NCBI GenBank assembly: GCA_016712405.1
Contig: JADJRD010000014.1
Span: 372,001-436,000 of the forward strand
Source of the DNA: Cellvibrio sp.
GTDB taxonomy: Bacteria; Pseudomonadota; Gammaproteobacteria; Pseudomonadales; Cellvibrionaceae
Reading direction: 5' to 3'
Length of the DNA stretch: 64,000 bases
Part shown: piece after piece, positions 7,064 through 15,895 of the stretch
Position numbering within the stretch: position 1 is the first letter of the stretch
How the letters are laid out: each line of letters opens with the position of its first letter
The notes under the pieces: generated by a model
What the model saw: only the letters and a program-made list of their open reading frames with translations
What the model was told of the DNA's origin: nothing
Databases searched by the model: none
Position numbers and translations under genes: made by a program

Positions 7064-8431
7064 GTGATTCGCCAAATACTATTTATCCTGTGCGCCATAT
7101 TTCTATCGAAAACAGCGATTGCTGATTTGATTCCGACTAACTCAGCTTCGCATAACTTACCTAGTCATTGGCGAAGTTATTGGCTTGATGAGCCAGAGTT
7201 TGGTACACAAATGTTTGTGACGGATACCGGAAAAATTTCTGCACCAGTGGTGATGTTGGTTCATGGTTTGGGGCAAAATGGATTGCGTGACTGGCTGCGA
7301 ATAGTACCTGCATTGGAACAGAATTATCGCGTTGTTTTATTAGATTTGCCTGGTTTTGCTAACTCCCCAACACCTATTGCCAAATTATCGCCTGATCGTT
7401 ACGTGCGCTTGTTGCATTTTGTAAAAACCCGCTTCAGCACCAAGCCTATTACTGTTGTTGGTCATTCTATGGGTGCGGCGGTTACTTTGGGTTATGCGCA
7501 TCAATTTCCAGATGATATAAAACAAATAGCTATTATCGACGCTGCTGGAATCTTACAGCGGACAGCTTTTGTTAAGCATAGTGCCACTGATCGCATTCCT
7601 TTAAATACAGAATTATTACCTAATCCGCTTTTGGCATACGTTGTCGGATTGCAAGATGTTGGCAATAACATGATCGAAAAGATGTTGCGATTGCCTGATC
7701 CAACCGCTATTTTGAATAAAAATGAAATGGTTTGGGGGATGACATTAAAAAAATACCCCAATATCAATGCAGCGTTAAGTTTGATCGAAGAAAATTTTTC
7801 GGCGGCAATATTTGAGCAGCAAAAACCGGTATTTATTTTGTGGGGCAAGCAAGATCAAGTTGCTCCACTTCGTACGGGCCAATTGCTCTTTGCTAATATC
7901 ACTCATTCTAAATTGAACATTATTGACGATGCGGGACATTCTCCTATGTTGAGCCATCCACAACTGGTATCGCAATACTTGTTGTCTAACTTTAATACTC
8001 TGCCGCCAGCAAAAAACATTTCAAACAATGTTGCACATAATCAAAATTATGAATGTAAAAATTCGGTAGGCGATGTTTTGCGTGGACATTACAATCGAAT
8101 TGTAATTGATGAATGCACGGCTGTGTTATTGGATGAAGTAACGGCCAATGAATTAATCGTCTCTGATTCTCTTATTGAAATAGTTAATTCACGGTTTATA
8201 GGCGATTCCAGTTCATCGCAGTTCAAAAATGCCGTAGTGATGATGACATCAGGGTCAATCAAGGGAGTGGTTAATTTAAATAATTCAAGGGTGGATTTTG
8301 CGGGTGTTAATTTCTTTAGCGAAAAACCATTTAGTGTTACTGCCAAATCTCGATTGGTGCTATCTGTGAGCCGTGCTGGAGTTAGTCATTACCTTCATTT
8401 GGATAAAAGTTTAGAAAATACATCGTTTTGA
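7064..8431 (+). CDS. Secreted alpha/beta hydrolase with a C-terminal beta-helix-like tail
   Basis: The N-terminus is a signal peptide (hydrophobic to 'KTAIAD', near residue 21), so the enzyme is probably periplasmic or exported. The hydrolase part (about 60-310) has the oxyanion loop 'LVHGLGQNG', the nucleophile elbow 'VGHSMGA' (Ser135), the acid in 'LWGKQDQVAP' and the His in 'DDAGHSPML'. From about 330 to the end there is a separate region with short repeated strands: 'NRIVIDECTAVLLDEVTANELIVSDS', then 'IEIVNSRFIGD' and 'GVVNLNNSRVDFAGVNF' (each cited only in part). It resembles a right-handed beta-helix. I prefer GTG 7064 to TTG 7058. The substrate is unknown; ester or lipid cleavage is plausible. 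Confidence 0.75.
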   Translation: MIRQILFILCAIFLSKTAIADLIPTNSASHNLPSHWRSYWLDEPEFGTQMFVTDTGKISAPVVMLVHGLGQNGLRDWLRIVPALEQNYRVVLLDLPGFANSPTPIAKLSPDRYVRLLHFVKTRFSTKPITVVGHSMGAAVTLGYAHQFPDDIKQIAIIDAAGILQRTAFVKHSATDRIPLNTELLPNPLLAYVVGLQDVGNNMIEKMLRLPDPTAILNKNEMVWGMTLKKYPNINAALSLIEENFSAAIFEQQKPVFILWGKQDQVAPLRTGQLLFANITHSKLNIIDDAGHSPMLSHPQLVSQYLLSNFNTLPPAKNISNNVAHNQNYECKNSVGDVLRGHYNRIVIDECTAVLLDEVTANELIVSDSLIEIVNSRFIGDSSSSQFKNAVVMMTSGSIKGVVNLNNSRVDFAGVNFFSEKPFSVTAKSRLVLSVSRAGVSHYLHLDKSLENTSF

Positions 8432-8602
8432 AAAATAAATGGGGGGCTTGTCTGTGAAACCTATGCCAATGTGTTTTTAATTTGTTGGATTAACTGAGCA
8501 TTTGATAATAATGGAATTTATTCGGAGCTGCTTTGATGAATCTCACATCCGCTAAGCGACATGAGAATCATCGCGCCAACAACGATCTACTGTACAGGCT
8601 AT

Positions 8603-8986
8603 TCACCGTTTCCCACTCGTCATCATATAAAGCCCGCCAATAATAATGAAACTTGGCCACCAGGTACCAAGTGGTAAATCCAGTAGGAATATCAAGGCAA
8701 TAAATACGATTGTGCTGCCAGACACTAATGAGATAAGAGTGTTATAGGTAAAGCCTTCGGTTTTGAACGATTGATACGCGTTAAATAGAGGGTTGACGGC
8801 GGCGGCGAGAATGAAAAATGCCCACCAGTTGTGGAAGTCCAGAAAGAAGAGCTCGATTCCTAAATTGCGTGCCAAAAGAAGGCCGCCGATGACAACGACT
8901 GCCAGACCAAAAACCCAGTTGGGTGAATGGGGTTTTAATGGTTTGGTGGTTTCGGAGGGGGTTACCTGAGTTTCCGGGTTAGACAT
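8603..8986 (-). CDS. Small four-helix membrane protein, LiaF-TM/DUF5668-like
   Basis: A 127-residue inner-membrane protein. After a polar N-terminus of about 25 residues there are four hydrophobic segments: 'WVFGLAVVVIGGLLLARNLGI', 'WWAFFILAAAVNPLF', 'LISLVSGSTIVFIALIFLL' and 'WWPSFIIIGGLYMM' (each in outline). The 'vviGgllLarnLG...W..ffil' pattern is that of the LiaF-type transmembrane domain. It stands alone between two plus-strand operons, and no function can be assigned. Confidence 0.6.
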   Translation of the reverse strand: MSNPETQVTPSETTKPLKPHSPNWVFGLAVVVIGGLLLARNLGIELFFLDFHNWWAFFILAAAVNPLFNAYQSFKTEGFTYNTLISLVSGSTIVFIALIFLLDLPLGTWWPSFIIIGGLYMMTSGKR

Positions 8987-9202
8987 AAGTGGCTCCTGAG
9001 GGCTGATGGGGGTGACATGATCAATTCACGAATTGGACAAAGTAAATCAGAAATTGGATGCACTGGGATCTGAATTTTGTCACTTAATTTCAAGCTTTTT
9101 ATCCTAACTGTGCTGCCAGCGCAAATAGTGGTGTTTTCAGCTATAACTAATGGCTAAAATGCGCCCCATCGTTTTGCTCCTATACCTGTCAGGAAAGTCA
9201 TA

Positions 9203-10003
9203 ATGAGTTCTTTTTTTCACCTTCCGTCTAGCCTCATTCTCATCCTTCTCATTTGTGGTGGTTGTGCGCATCAGCCCGTTGATAGTCATGGGGAAGAATT
9301 AAAGCAGCTGCAGTCGACCCTTGCACAGCAAGAAGTTCAGGGTAAACGAGTTGAGGAAAGACAAGATCAACTTCTGTCCCATATACAACAAATTCAATCG
9401 CAGTTGCTGGAGCAGCAAAAATTGATTGAAGCCAAACCGCAAGTGATAGAAAAAATTACGCAGGTAGCATGCCCGCCGCTGCCTGCTGAGAAACAACCTG
9501 CCAAAAGTAAAGAGCAGCCCAATACAGACAAACAAATTGTTGGCCTACGTGAAAGAGTGTTGTTAACCGGTGTGAATTTAATCATGTCTGCGAAAGTCAG
9601 CCCACAATTGGCTCACTCGATTTTAGATGCGCGTAATATTCAAATGTTTGAACGCAATAGTGATGAGTGGGTTAGATTCACTTTGTATAATCCTGAAAAT
9701 AAAGAACCCCATGTATTGGAAAGAAAATTACTGAGTTTTCAAAATATTCAGGGGGCTAATAAAGCTACTGAGCGTCGTCCAATTGTAGAGGTTCGATTTA
9801 CTGTGGGTAAACTTACACAAAAAGGGCAATTTGTATTAGCAGATCGAAGTGGCTCGGAGTTCCCAATTGTTCTGGGTCGCAATTTATTACGTGATGTCAT
9901 GTTGGTTGATGTCAGCGGTGAATACATGACCAGTATTAAACGAGAAGAAAAAGACGCTCGTGAAGAAAATAAAAAATCTGAAACAAAAGAAAAAACAGAG
10001 TAA
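9203..10003 (+). CDS. Lipoprotein with retropepsin-like (ATP-dependent zinc protease/RimK-associated) domain, catalytic Asp missing
   Basis: The protein starts with a lipoprotein signal ending 'LLICGGCAHQ' and continues with a coiled coil (about 35-85, rich in Gln, Glu and Leu). Residues ~112-250 match the family annotated as 'putative ATP-dependent zinc protease', a retropepsin-like fold: 'WVRFTLY', 'ERRPIVEVRFTVG', 'FVLADRSGSEFPIVLGRNLL' and 'VDVSGEYM'. Family members carry D-T-G-A after 'AKI/ARV'; here the aligned stretch is 'SAKVSPQLAHSILDA', so the catalytic Asp is replaced. It is therefore probably a non-peptidase binding protein. It leads a conserved set with the transglutaminase-like 7TM protein and the ATP-grasp ligase. 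Confidence 0.75.
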   Translation: MSSFFHLPSSLILILLICGGCAHQPVDSHGEELKQLQSTLAQQEVQGKRVEERQDQLLSHIQQIQSQLLEQQKLIEAKPQVIEKITQVACPPLPAEKQPAKSKEQPNTDKQIVGLRERVLLTGVNLIMSAKVSPQLAHSILDARNIQMFERNSDEWVRFTLYNPENKEPHVLERKLLSFQNIQGANKATERRPIVEVRFTVGKLTQKGQFVLADRSGSEFPIVLGRNLLRDVMLVDVSGEYMTSIKREEKDAREENKKSETKEKTE

Positions 10004-10011
10004 GGATTTCC

Positions 10012-10037
10012 GTCATTCCTGCCTTCGCAGGAATGAC
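10012..10037. repeat. Short dispersed palindrome between two operon genes
   Basis: GTCATTCCTGC (10012-10022), the loop CTTC and GCAGGAATGAC (10027-10037) form a perfect 11-bp hairpin. This sequence type is a common dispersed intergenic palindrome in gammaproteobacteria. It sits between the lipoprotein and the 7TM gene and could act on the transcript as a stability hairpin. Confidence 0.7.
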
Positions 10038-10071
10038 CCATAATTAAATCGAAATTTGTTGGAACCTGCGC

Positions 10072-11666
10072 ATGAAAAAATCATCACGAGCCCCTTTTTA
10101 TACGGTAATTACCTTGCTGATGTTAGGAGGTTTGGCGACAGCCTGGCTTCGTCATTACTATATGGAAATTCCTTTTGCTCCTGGGATACAAAAGTCTGTC
10201 TGGTTGGTTGATGCGCGAATAGATTTTGAGGCGACTGATGAGGCGGTAACTGCACGATTAGGTTTGCCTGATAATCCAGATGGCTATAAAAATTTTAGTG
10301 AGCAAGTATTGGCTCCCGGTTACGGTTATTCTGTTGTCACCGAAAATGGCGCAAGACGAGGAGAGTGGACTAAGCGTGAGGCTCAGGGCTCGCAAACGAT
10401 TTACTACAAAGCGCAATTTGTCGATACGCAAGGTGAACCAGTAGAGCTCAAAAATGAAATGACATTGCCGCAAGTCGAGCAAGTGGATTGGGATGGTGCA
10501 CCACAGGAAACGGCAGCAGCTCAGGTGTTGGAAACCGCTTGGGCGAAATCCAGTAACGCACAAAGTTTTGCGCGTGAATTAATTAAAACCTTGGCGTCGA
10601 CAGATGCAGAACAAAATGCAGCGCTTTTACTTTCTGCTGAAACAGATAAATCGGTACTGCTGCAAAATTATTAAATCAAGCCAGTATTCCTGCGCGTCCA
10701 GCTTTAGGTTTGTATTTGCAGGATGCGCGTCGTCATCAAAGCCTCACTCGATTGGTACAGTTGTTTGATGGTAAGGAGTGGATTTTATTTAACCCCTACA
10801 CAGGTGAGCAGGGTGTTCCTGCCAACTTATTGTTGTGGCATACCGGTGGCGAATCTATTTTGGATGTTGCTGGCGGTACAGGTTCACGCGTGAGTTTTTC
10901 AATGATTCGCCAAACAGTGCCTGCGCTCGATTTGGTTGGTGCGCAAAATAAAGATAGTTTATTTAATGTTATCAGCATACAGCGCTTGCCAAATGAAGAG
11001 CAAAGTATGTTTAAGTTATTGTTGTTGTTGCCAATTGGTGCGCTAGTGGTAGTGTTTATGCGAATCATTATTGGATTAAAAACTTCCGGTACATTTATGC
11101 CGATTTTGATTGCTATGGCATTTTTGCAAACATCCTTGGTGTTAGGTGTTGTGAGTTTTGTGTTGGTGGTTGCTATGGGATTGGTGTTGAGAACTTATCT
11201 GTCGCGACTTAATTTATTGTTGATATCAAGAATTGCAACTCTAGTCGTCTTGGTTATTTTTATTATTTCTGCATTGAGTTTAATTGGTTACCAAATGGGC
11301 CTTAATACCGGTATGACCATTACTTTCTTCCCGATGATTATTATCGCCTGGACGATTGAGCGAATGTCAATTCTCTGGGAGGAGGAGGGTCCGAAAGAAG
11401 TTGTGATTCAAGGTGGTGGTAGCATATTGGTCGCAGTATTGGCTTACGCATTGATGAAAGTATCGATAATTGAACATCTGACATTTAATTTTCCAGAATT
11501 AAATTTGGTTGCACTGGCGTTAATTATGTTAATGGGTCAATACACCGGTTACAAATTGTCAGAGCTGCGTCGTTTCCGCGCTATGGTGGACAATAATGCA
11601 GGAAAGATATCGGGAAAAATACAGGGGCTGATGCATGAGTCAGCCATCTGTGAATGCCGGGGTTGA
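10072..11666 (+). pseudogene. Inactive transglutaminase fused to 7TM membrane domain, split by one frameshift
   Basis: The first frame (10072-10674) has an N-terminal membrane anchor and a periplasmic domain ('WLVDARIDFEA', 'GYSVVTENGARRGEWTKR'). The second frame continues with 'YLQDARRHQSLTRLVQLFDG' and a stretch of about seven hydrophobic helices ending 'MGQYTGYKLSELRRFR'. Together they match the 'inactive transglutaminase fused to 7 transmembrane helices' family. One additional A in the run at 10664-10667 gives CAA-AAA-TTA-TTA and a continuous protein of about 531 residues, so the break may be an assembly error. The end overlaps the ATP-grasp gene by 32 bases. Confidence 0.8.
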
Positions 11667-12675
11667 TGCAAAAAAAACACCGTCATTAATGAGCCCTGCC
11701 GGAGTAAAAAATTGGTGGAATTCCTGGGTAAGCCCTTGGCAATTAAAGCGCATGGGTATTCTCGGTATGAATTGCCGTAATCATGATTTTATTGCCGCTT
11801 ACAATCCGCGTAGTTTATTTCCTTTGGTTGATAACAAATTAAAAACGAAATTATTGGCAGAGGAGTATGAGGTCGCAACGCCAAAATTATTTTTCGTGGT
11901 GAATTCACAGCATGAAATTGAGCACATTGAAGATAAGATAATGGCACTCGAAGCTTTTGCTGTTAAACCGGCAAAAGGTTCTGGTGGTAAGGGAATATTG
12001 GTGATTATTGGTCGCAAAGGTGAAAAATTTATTAAATCCTCTGGTGCGGAAATCACATTGGAAGATATTCGTCGTCACATGTCTAACGCTCTCGCCGGTT
12101 TGTATTCGCTTGGCGGTAAACCGGATGTGGTGATTATTGAAGATTTAATTCAATTTGATGATTATTTTAAAGATTATTCTTACGAAGGTGTTCCGGATAT
12201 TCGTATTATTATTTTTAAAGGCTATCCGGTTATGGCTATGTTGCGGTTGGCTACACATAAATCCGATGGCAAAGCTAATTTACATCAAGGTGCCGTTGGC
12301 GTGGGTTTGGATATAGCGACAGGTCGCGCGCTCAATGCGGTGCAACATTCCAAACCAGTGACGCATCATCCAGATACCAAGCGAGCATTAAATGAAATCC
12401 AAATAGCTGATTGGCGAAATTGGTTATTGTTGGCGGCACGTTGTTATGAAATGACAGGCTTGGGTTATATAGGAACGGATCTGGTTCTGGATAAGGTGCG
12501 CGGCGCACAACTCTTGGAGCTTAATGCTCGTCCAGGTCTCGCTATTCAGGTCGCCAACGGTCGTGGGTTATTGCCCCGATTGCGTCACGTTGAGTCCTTA
12601 AAAGAGCGTATGCACCGCACCGCTGAACAGCGTGTGGATTATGTAATGAAAACTTTTACAGCGGATGGTTTGTAA
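11635..12675 (+). CDS. Alpha-L-glutamate ligase-like ATP-grasp protein (RimK-related)
   Basis: A 346-residue cytoplasmic ATP-grasp enzyme of the family annotated as 'alpha-L-glutamate ligase-like protein'. RimK-type enzymes add amino acids, often glutamate, to a carboxyl group. Visible elements are the nucleotide-binding stretch 'FAVKPAKGSGGKGILVI', 'DIRIIIFKGYPVMAMLRLAT', the Gly-rich 'KANLHQGAVGVGLDI' and the metal-binding C-terminal 'LLELNARPGLAIQVAN'. These catalytic motifs look complete, in contrast to the protease- and transglutaminase-like partners upstream. The start at ATG 11635 lies inside the end of the 7TM gene, so the two are coupled. The substrate is unknown. Confidence 0.85.
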   Translation: MSQPSVNAGVDAKKTPSLMSPAGVKNWWNSWVSPWQLKRMGILGMNCRNHDFIAAYNPRSLFPLVDNKLKTKLLAEEYEVATPKLFFVVNSQHEIEHIEDKIMALEAFAVKPAKGSGGKGILVIIGRKGEKFIKSSGAEITLEDIRRHMSNALAGLYSLGGKPDVVIIEDLIQFDDYFKDYSYEGVPDIRIIIFKGYPVMAMLRLATHKSDGKANLHQGAVGVGLDIATGRALNAVQHSKPVTHHPDTKRALNEIQIADWRNWLLLAARCYEMTGLGYIGTDLVLDKVRGAQLLELNARPGLAIQVANGRGLLPRLRHVESLKERMHRTAEQRVDYVMKTFTADGL

Positions 12676-12795
12676 CTCCTCTGCTGTTATTTGTTTTGCA
12701 TCAAGCCTTGCAACAATTCCCTTGATCCACATCAACAATCATCTGCGGCTACAGGCGCACTCTACACCTAACGAAAAAGCAATCGTGAGGTGTGT

Positions 12796-12915
12796 ATGTT
12801 GGTATCGGGCATCATTGCTACTGCGGGTTTATCAGGTGTATTGATTCTATTTTTGGTTGCTTGCACAGTATTGGCTGTAATCGACAAGAAGGTCGATGCA
12901 GGACGAATTCATTAA
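12796..12915 (+). CDS. Predicted 39-residue single-span membrane protein
   Basis: An ATG after a GTGAGG ribosome-site-like stretch opens 39 codons: 'MLVSGIIATAGLSGVLILFL', then 'VACTVLAVIDKKVDAGRIH'. It has one hydrophobic helix of about 25 residues and a short charged C-terminal end. It is too short for a family assignment. It lies in the 294-base gap between the ATP-grasp gene and the glycosyltransferase gene, with no other gene there. The evidence is the membrane-like composition and the ribosome site only. Confidence 0.4.
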   Translation: MLVSGIIATAGLSGVLILFLVACTVLAVIDKKVDAGRIH

Positions 12916-12969
12916 TTAGCTCCCCTCCGCTTATAATGCCTCCAGTTATTTTTTGGCTCGGGGGCTTTT

Positions 12970-14217
12970 TTGTTGTCTTCAATTTCATTACGAATTGCAC
13001 TTCTCGGATACCGCAGTCATCCCCATGTGGGTGGACAAGGTATTTATGTGCATTATCTCAGCAAGGCACTGGTTGATCTTGGGCATCAGGTTGATGTGAT
13101 TTCCGGGCCGCCTTACCCCGAATTGGATTCGCGTGTGCGTTTAATTCAATTGCCCAGTTTGGATTTGTATGCGCATCCTCATCCTGTTCGCGCATTGAAA
13201 ATCAAACATTTATTTTCCTGGACTGATTTTTACGAATGGTGGTCTAAATTGACGGGCGCATTTGGTGAGCCCTATTGTTTTGGTCGACGGTTAGTAAAAT
13301 TTTTTCAAAATAATTCTATCAATTACGACATTATTCACGATAACCAAAGTTTGTGTTACGGCTTGTTGGATTTGCAAAAACAATTTCACAATCTTGTCGT
13401 GACTATTCATCACCCGGTGACTCGTGACCATGAACTGGCGATTGCAGCAGCCACTACTAAAAATCAACGAATATTGATTGATCGTTGGTACAGTTTTATT
13501 GATATGCAAAAAAAAGTCGTCAAACAACTGCAGCATATTGTTACTGTATCTGAACAATCCAATCAGGATATTCAACAAGCCTTTGATTGTGATGCTGAAA
13601 AAATAACAGTGATTGGTTGTGGAGTTGATACCAGTATATTTCGTCCATTAGATAAGACTGAGCGTCGACAATATCGATTAATCACCACTGCATCTTCGGA
13701 TCAACCGGTAAAAGGTTTATCAATTTTGTTGAATGCAGTTGCAAATGTCAAAACAGATTTTCCTCAATTGAAACTGGTTGTTATCGGGCAATTAAAAAAA
13801 GAAGGCGATACCGAAAAAGAATTAGAAAAATTACAGCTTCATAATATTGTTGAATTCAAGTCTGGGATTTCGACAGAGGAATTGGTTCAAGAATATGCCA
13901 AAGCCAGTGTTGCCATAGTGCCATCGCTCTATGAGGGTTTTGGTTTGCCGGCTGCTGAAGCTTTGGCGTGTGGTATTCCGTTAATTTCTTCAGATGGTGG
14001 CGCCTTGCCGGAAGTTGTGGGAGATGCTGCTTATTTAGTAAAAGCCGGCGATGTTAATGAGTTAAGCAAAGCCATTCGCGAATTACTCAACAATGAAAAT
14101 CTACAGCGAGCTTTTTCAGAAAAAGGCAGGCAACATAGCCTTCAACAATTGAGTTGGAAAAAAGTCGCTGAGAAGATGGTGGTCTATTATAAATCGAAAA
14201 TTAATTCGAATGCGTGA
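12970..14217 (+). CDS. Glycosyltransferase family 4 (GT-B fold)
   Basis: A 415-residue retaining glycosyltransferase. The N-terminal domain has 'ALLGYRSHPHVGGQGIYVHY', with the Gly-rich loop that contacts the acceptor. The C-terminal domain has 'VVIGQL', 'AIVPSLYEGFGLPAAEALA' (the E-x7-E donor-sugar motif) and 'GIPLISSDGGALPEVVGDAA'. The start is TTG 12970 or 12973; no ATG fits. It is followed by a repeat, then a ceramidase-like membrane protein, a methyltransferase and an alpha/alpha-toroid protein in the same direction. I infer a joint role in making or modifying a glycan or glycolipid; donor and acceptor are unknown. Confidence 0.88.
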   Translation: MLSSISLRIALLGYRSHPHVGGQGIYVHYLSKALVDLGHQVDVISGPPYPELDSRVRLIQLPSLDLYAHPHPVRALKIKHLFSWTDFYEWWSKLTGAFGEPYCFGRRLVKFFQNNSINYDIIHDNQSLCYGLLDLQKQFHNLVVTIHHPVTRDHELAIAAATTKNQRILIDRWYSFIDMQKKVVKQLQHIVTVSEQSNQDIQQAFDCDAEKITVIGCGVDTSIFRPLDKTERRQYRLITTASSDQPVKGLSILLNAVANVKTDFPQLKLVVIGQLKKEGDTEKELEKLQLHNIVEFKSGISTEELVQEYAKASVAIVPSLYEGFGLPAAEALACGIPLISSDGGALPEVVGDAAYLVKAGDVNELSKAIRELLNNENLQRAFSEKGRQHSLQQLSWKKVAEKMVVYYKSKINSNA

Positions 14218-14304
14218 AAAAGACCCCCTCCTAGCCTCCCCCTTCCCAGGGGGAGGAACAGATCCCCTCTCCTGGCAAGGGGAGGGTTAGGGTGGGGTCT
14301 TTTT
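14217..14304. repeat. About 88-bp palindromic GC-rich repeat, copy 1
   Basis: The copy begins AAAAAGACCCCCTCCTAGCC and ends GGGTGGGGTCTTTTT, with internal pairs CCCCCTT/AGGGGGA and CCCCTCTCC/AAGGGGAGG, so it can fold into one long imperfect hairpin. It begins on the last base of the glycosyltransferase stop codon and may also terminate or stabilise the transcript. A near-identical copy lies at 16923-17008. Confidence 0.9.
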
Positions 14305-14328
14305 ATTCGACACCACAAAGGAAACCCA

Positions 14329-15096
14329 ATGAAAATTAAAACAGCCAATATACTTTTGTGCACAATTATTTTTTTATCCATTGCGATAATGTTTTTTATC
14401 GCTCCGATTCCACAAGATCCTCACTACCATCAATTTGCAGATCAACGCCATCTCTGCAGCATTAATCATTTTTGGAATGTGATGTCTAATTTGCCATTTC
14501 TATTGGTAGGTATTTATGGATTATGGCGATTCAAAAAAATCAATATCGAACATATTGCTTCTGCTTATTTCTGTTTTTGTATTGGCGTGATTCTGGTGTG
14601 TTTCGGTTCGGGTTACTACCATTTCAATCCCAATAATTACACCTTGGTTTGGGATAGATTGCCTATGACTATTGCTTTTATGGCGTTGTTCTCGCTGTTG
14701 CTGCATGAGCGTGTATTATCAAACCCTAAAACCTATACCTTGATTCCTTTATTGATTGTGGGCGCTGCATCAGTTTTCTATTGGGATTGGACCGAATCAC
14801 AAGGGCGGGGCGATTTACGTTTTTATGCTTTGGTACAATTTTTACCGATTGTGTTAATTCCGTTGATTTTACGGTTATACCCCAAACGCTATTTTAGTAG
14901 TGGCTATTTATTGTGGGCGTTTGTGTTCTATTTTCTCGCGAAACTGCTAGAACATTTCGATGCAATTATTTATCAAACACTTGGGCAAATGAGTGGCCAC
15001 AGTTTAAAGCATGTCTCAGCCGCAATTGCGGTACTGCTTATTATTCATGCCATACCTCTTCACACTATCGACAAGATAAAAAATGCAGACCATTGA
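14329..15096 (+). CDS. Ceramidase-like (CREST superfamily) membrane protein
   Basis: A 255-residue protein with about seven membrane helices. The family's metal-binding signature is visible: 'HLCSINHFWNVMSNLPFLLVG' near 44-64 (cited in part), 'GSGYYHFNPNNYTLVWDRLPM' (in part; His and Asp) and the C-terminal 'MSGHSLKHVSAA' with paired His. These are the Ser, Asp and His positions of alkaline ceramidase-type hydrolases. Relatives in bacteria are annotated 'alkaline phytoceramidase', but their true substrates are usually unknown. It overlaps the next methyltransferase gene by 14 bases. Confidence 0.75.
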   Translation: MKIKTANILLCTIIFLSIAIMFFIAPIPQDPHYHQFADQRHLCSINHFWNVMSNLPFLLVGIYGLWRFKKINIEHIASAYFCFCIGVILVCFGSGYYHFNPNNYTLVWDRLPMTIAFMALFSLLLHERVLSNPKTYTLIPLLIVGAASVFYWDWTESQGRGDLRFYALVQFLPIVLIPLILRLYPKRYFSSGYLLWAFVFYFLAKLLEHFDAIIYQTLGQMSGHSLKHVSAAIAVLLIIHAIPLHTIDKIKNADH

Positions 15097-15784
15097 TTTC
15101 CGCTATTTTCCTTTGGCTCCCAATGACGTGATGTTGGACTTGGGGTGCGGTGAAGGTCGACATTGCATCAATGCCTATTTGCATGAAAATATTATTTCAA
15201 TAGGAGTGGATCTCAGTTTTCGTGATTTACAAACCACTATGCAGAAATTTGAGCCGTTTGCATCTATGGGCCAAGGCAAGTTTTATTTACAGCAAGTGAA
15301 TGCAGACAAGCTGCCTTTTGCAGATGCTAGCATCGATAAAATTATTTGCAGCGAAGTTCTGGAGCACATTGAAGACTATTCAATTGTATTGGCAGAAATT
15401 TATCGTGTATTAAAACCCAATGGGCTGGTGGCGATTTCTGTTCCCCGCTATTGGCCGGAAAAAATATGTTGGTGGTTAAGTGATGCCTATCATCAAGTGC
15501 AAGGCGGGCATATTCGAATATTTAAATCGAAAACACTTAAACAATCCTTAACCAACTCGGGTTTTATATTGTATAAACGACATTGGGCTCATGCATTACA
15601 TGTTCCTTATTGGTGGTTAAAATGTCTATTCTGGAAGTCACAGGATAATTCGCGTCTCATAAAACTCTATCATCGTTTCTTGGTTTGGGATTTAATGCAG
15701 AAGCCTTGGCTTACAAAAACGCTGGAGAAATGTTTAAATCCTGTAATAGGAAAAAGTGTGGTGATGTATTTTGTTAAACAATAA
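15083..15784 (+). CDS. Class I SAM-dependent methyltransferase
   Basis: A 233-residue Rossmann-fold methyltransferase of the UbiE/BioC-like type. Motif I is 'VMLDLGCGEGRH' (residues 16-27). The acidic residue that binds the SAM ribose is in 'IGVDLSFRDL', and 'DKLPFADASIDKIICSEVLEHI' (in part) covers motifs II and III. The ATG at 15083 lies within the end of the ceramidase-like gene, so the two are coupled. The methyl acceptor is not predictable; the setting suggests a lipid-linked or glycan molecule. Confidence 0.85.
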   Translation: MQTIDFRYFPLAPNDVMLDLGCGEGRHCINAYLHENIISIGVDLSFRDLQTTMQKFEPFASMGQGKFYLQQVNADKLPFADASIDKIICSEVLEHIEDYSIVLAEIYRVLKPNGLVAISVPRYWPEKICWWLSDAYHQVQGGHIRIFKSKTLKQSLTNSGFILYKRHWAHALHVPYWWLKCLFWKSQDNSRLIKLYHRFLVWDLMQKPWLTKTLEKCLNPVIGKSVVMYFVKQ

Positions 15785-15789
15785 CTCCC

Positions 15790-15870
15790 GTAGGATGCTG
15801 TGGAGTGAAACCATACGCATCATGTACTATCAAGATCGCGATGCGTATCGCGGCGCTCCACGCACCTTAC
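15790..15870. repeat. Imperfect intergenic palindrome, about 80 bp
   Basis: GTAGGATGCTGTGGAGTGAA...CATACGCATC is answered by GATGCGTATCGCGGCGCTCC...GCACCTTAC, giving two arms of about 31 bases with several mismatches. It fills the gap between the methyltransferase and the toroid-protein gene. It resembles the dispersed GTAGG...CTTAC repeats common between gammaproteobacterial genes. Confidence 0.75.
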
Positions 15871-15895
15871 AATAAAATCTAATTAACGACATCCA

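Noticed and set aside
8536..8640. 35-codon frame before the LiaF-like gene
   Set aside because: Polar, low-complexity product, poor ribosome-site spacing and overlap with the opposite gene end.
12918..12970. AGCTCCCC...CGGGGGCTTTTTT as a terminator
   Set aside because: The arms match imperfectly and the loop is about 35 bases, too weak to list as a terminator.
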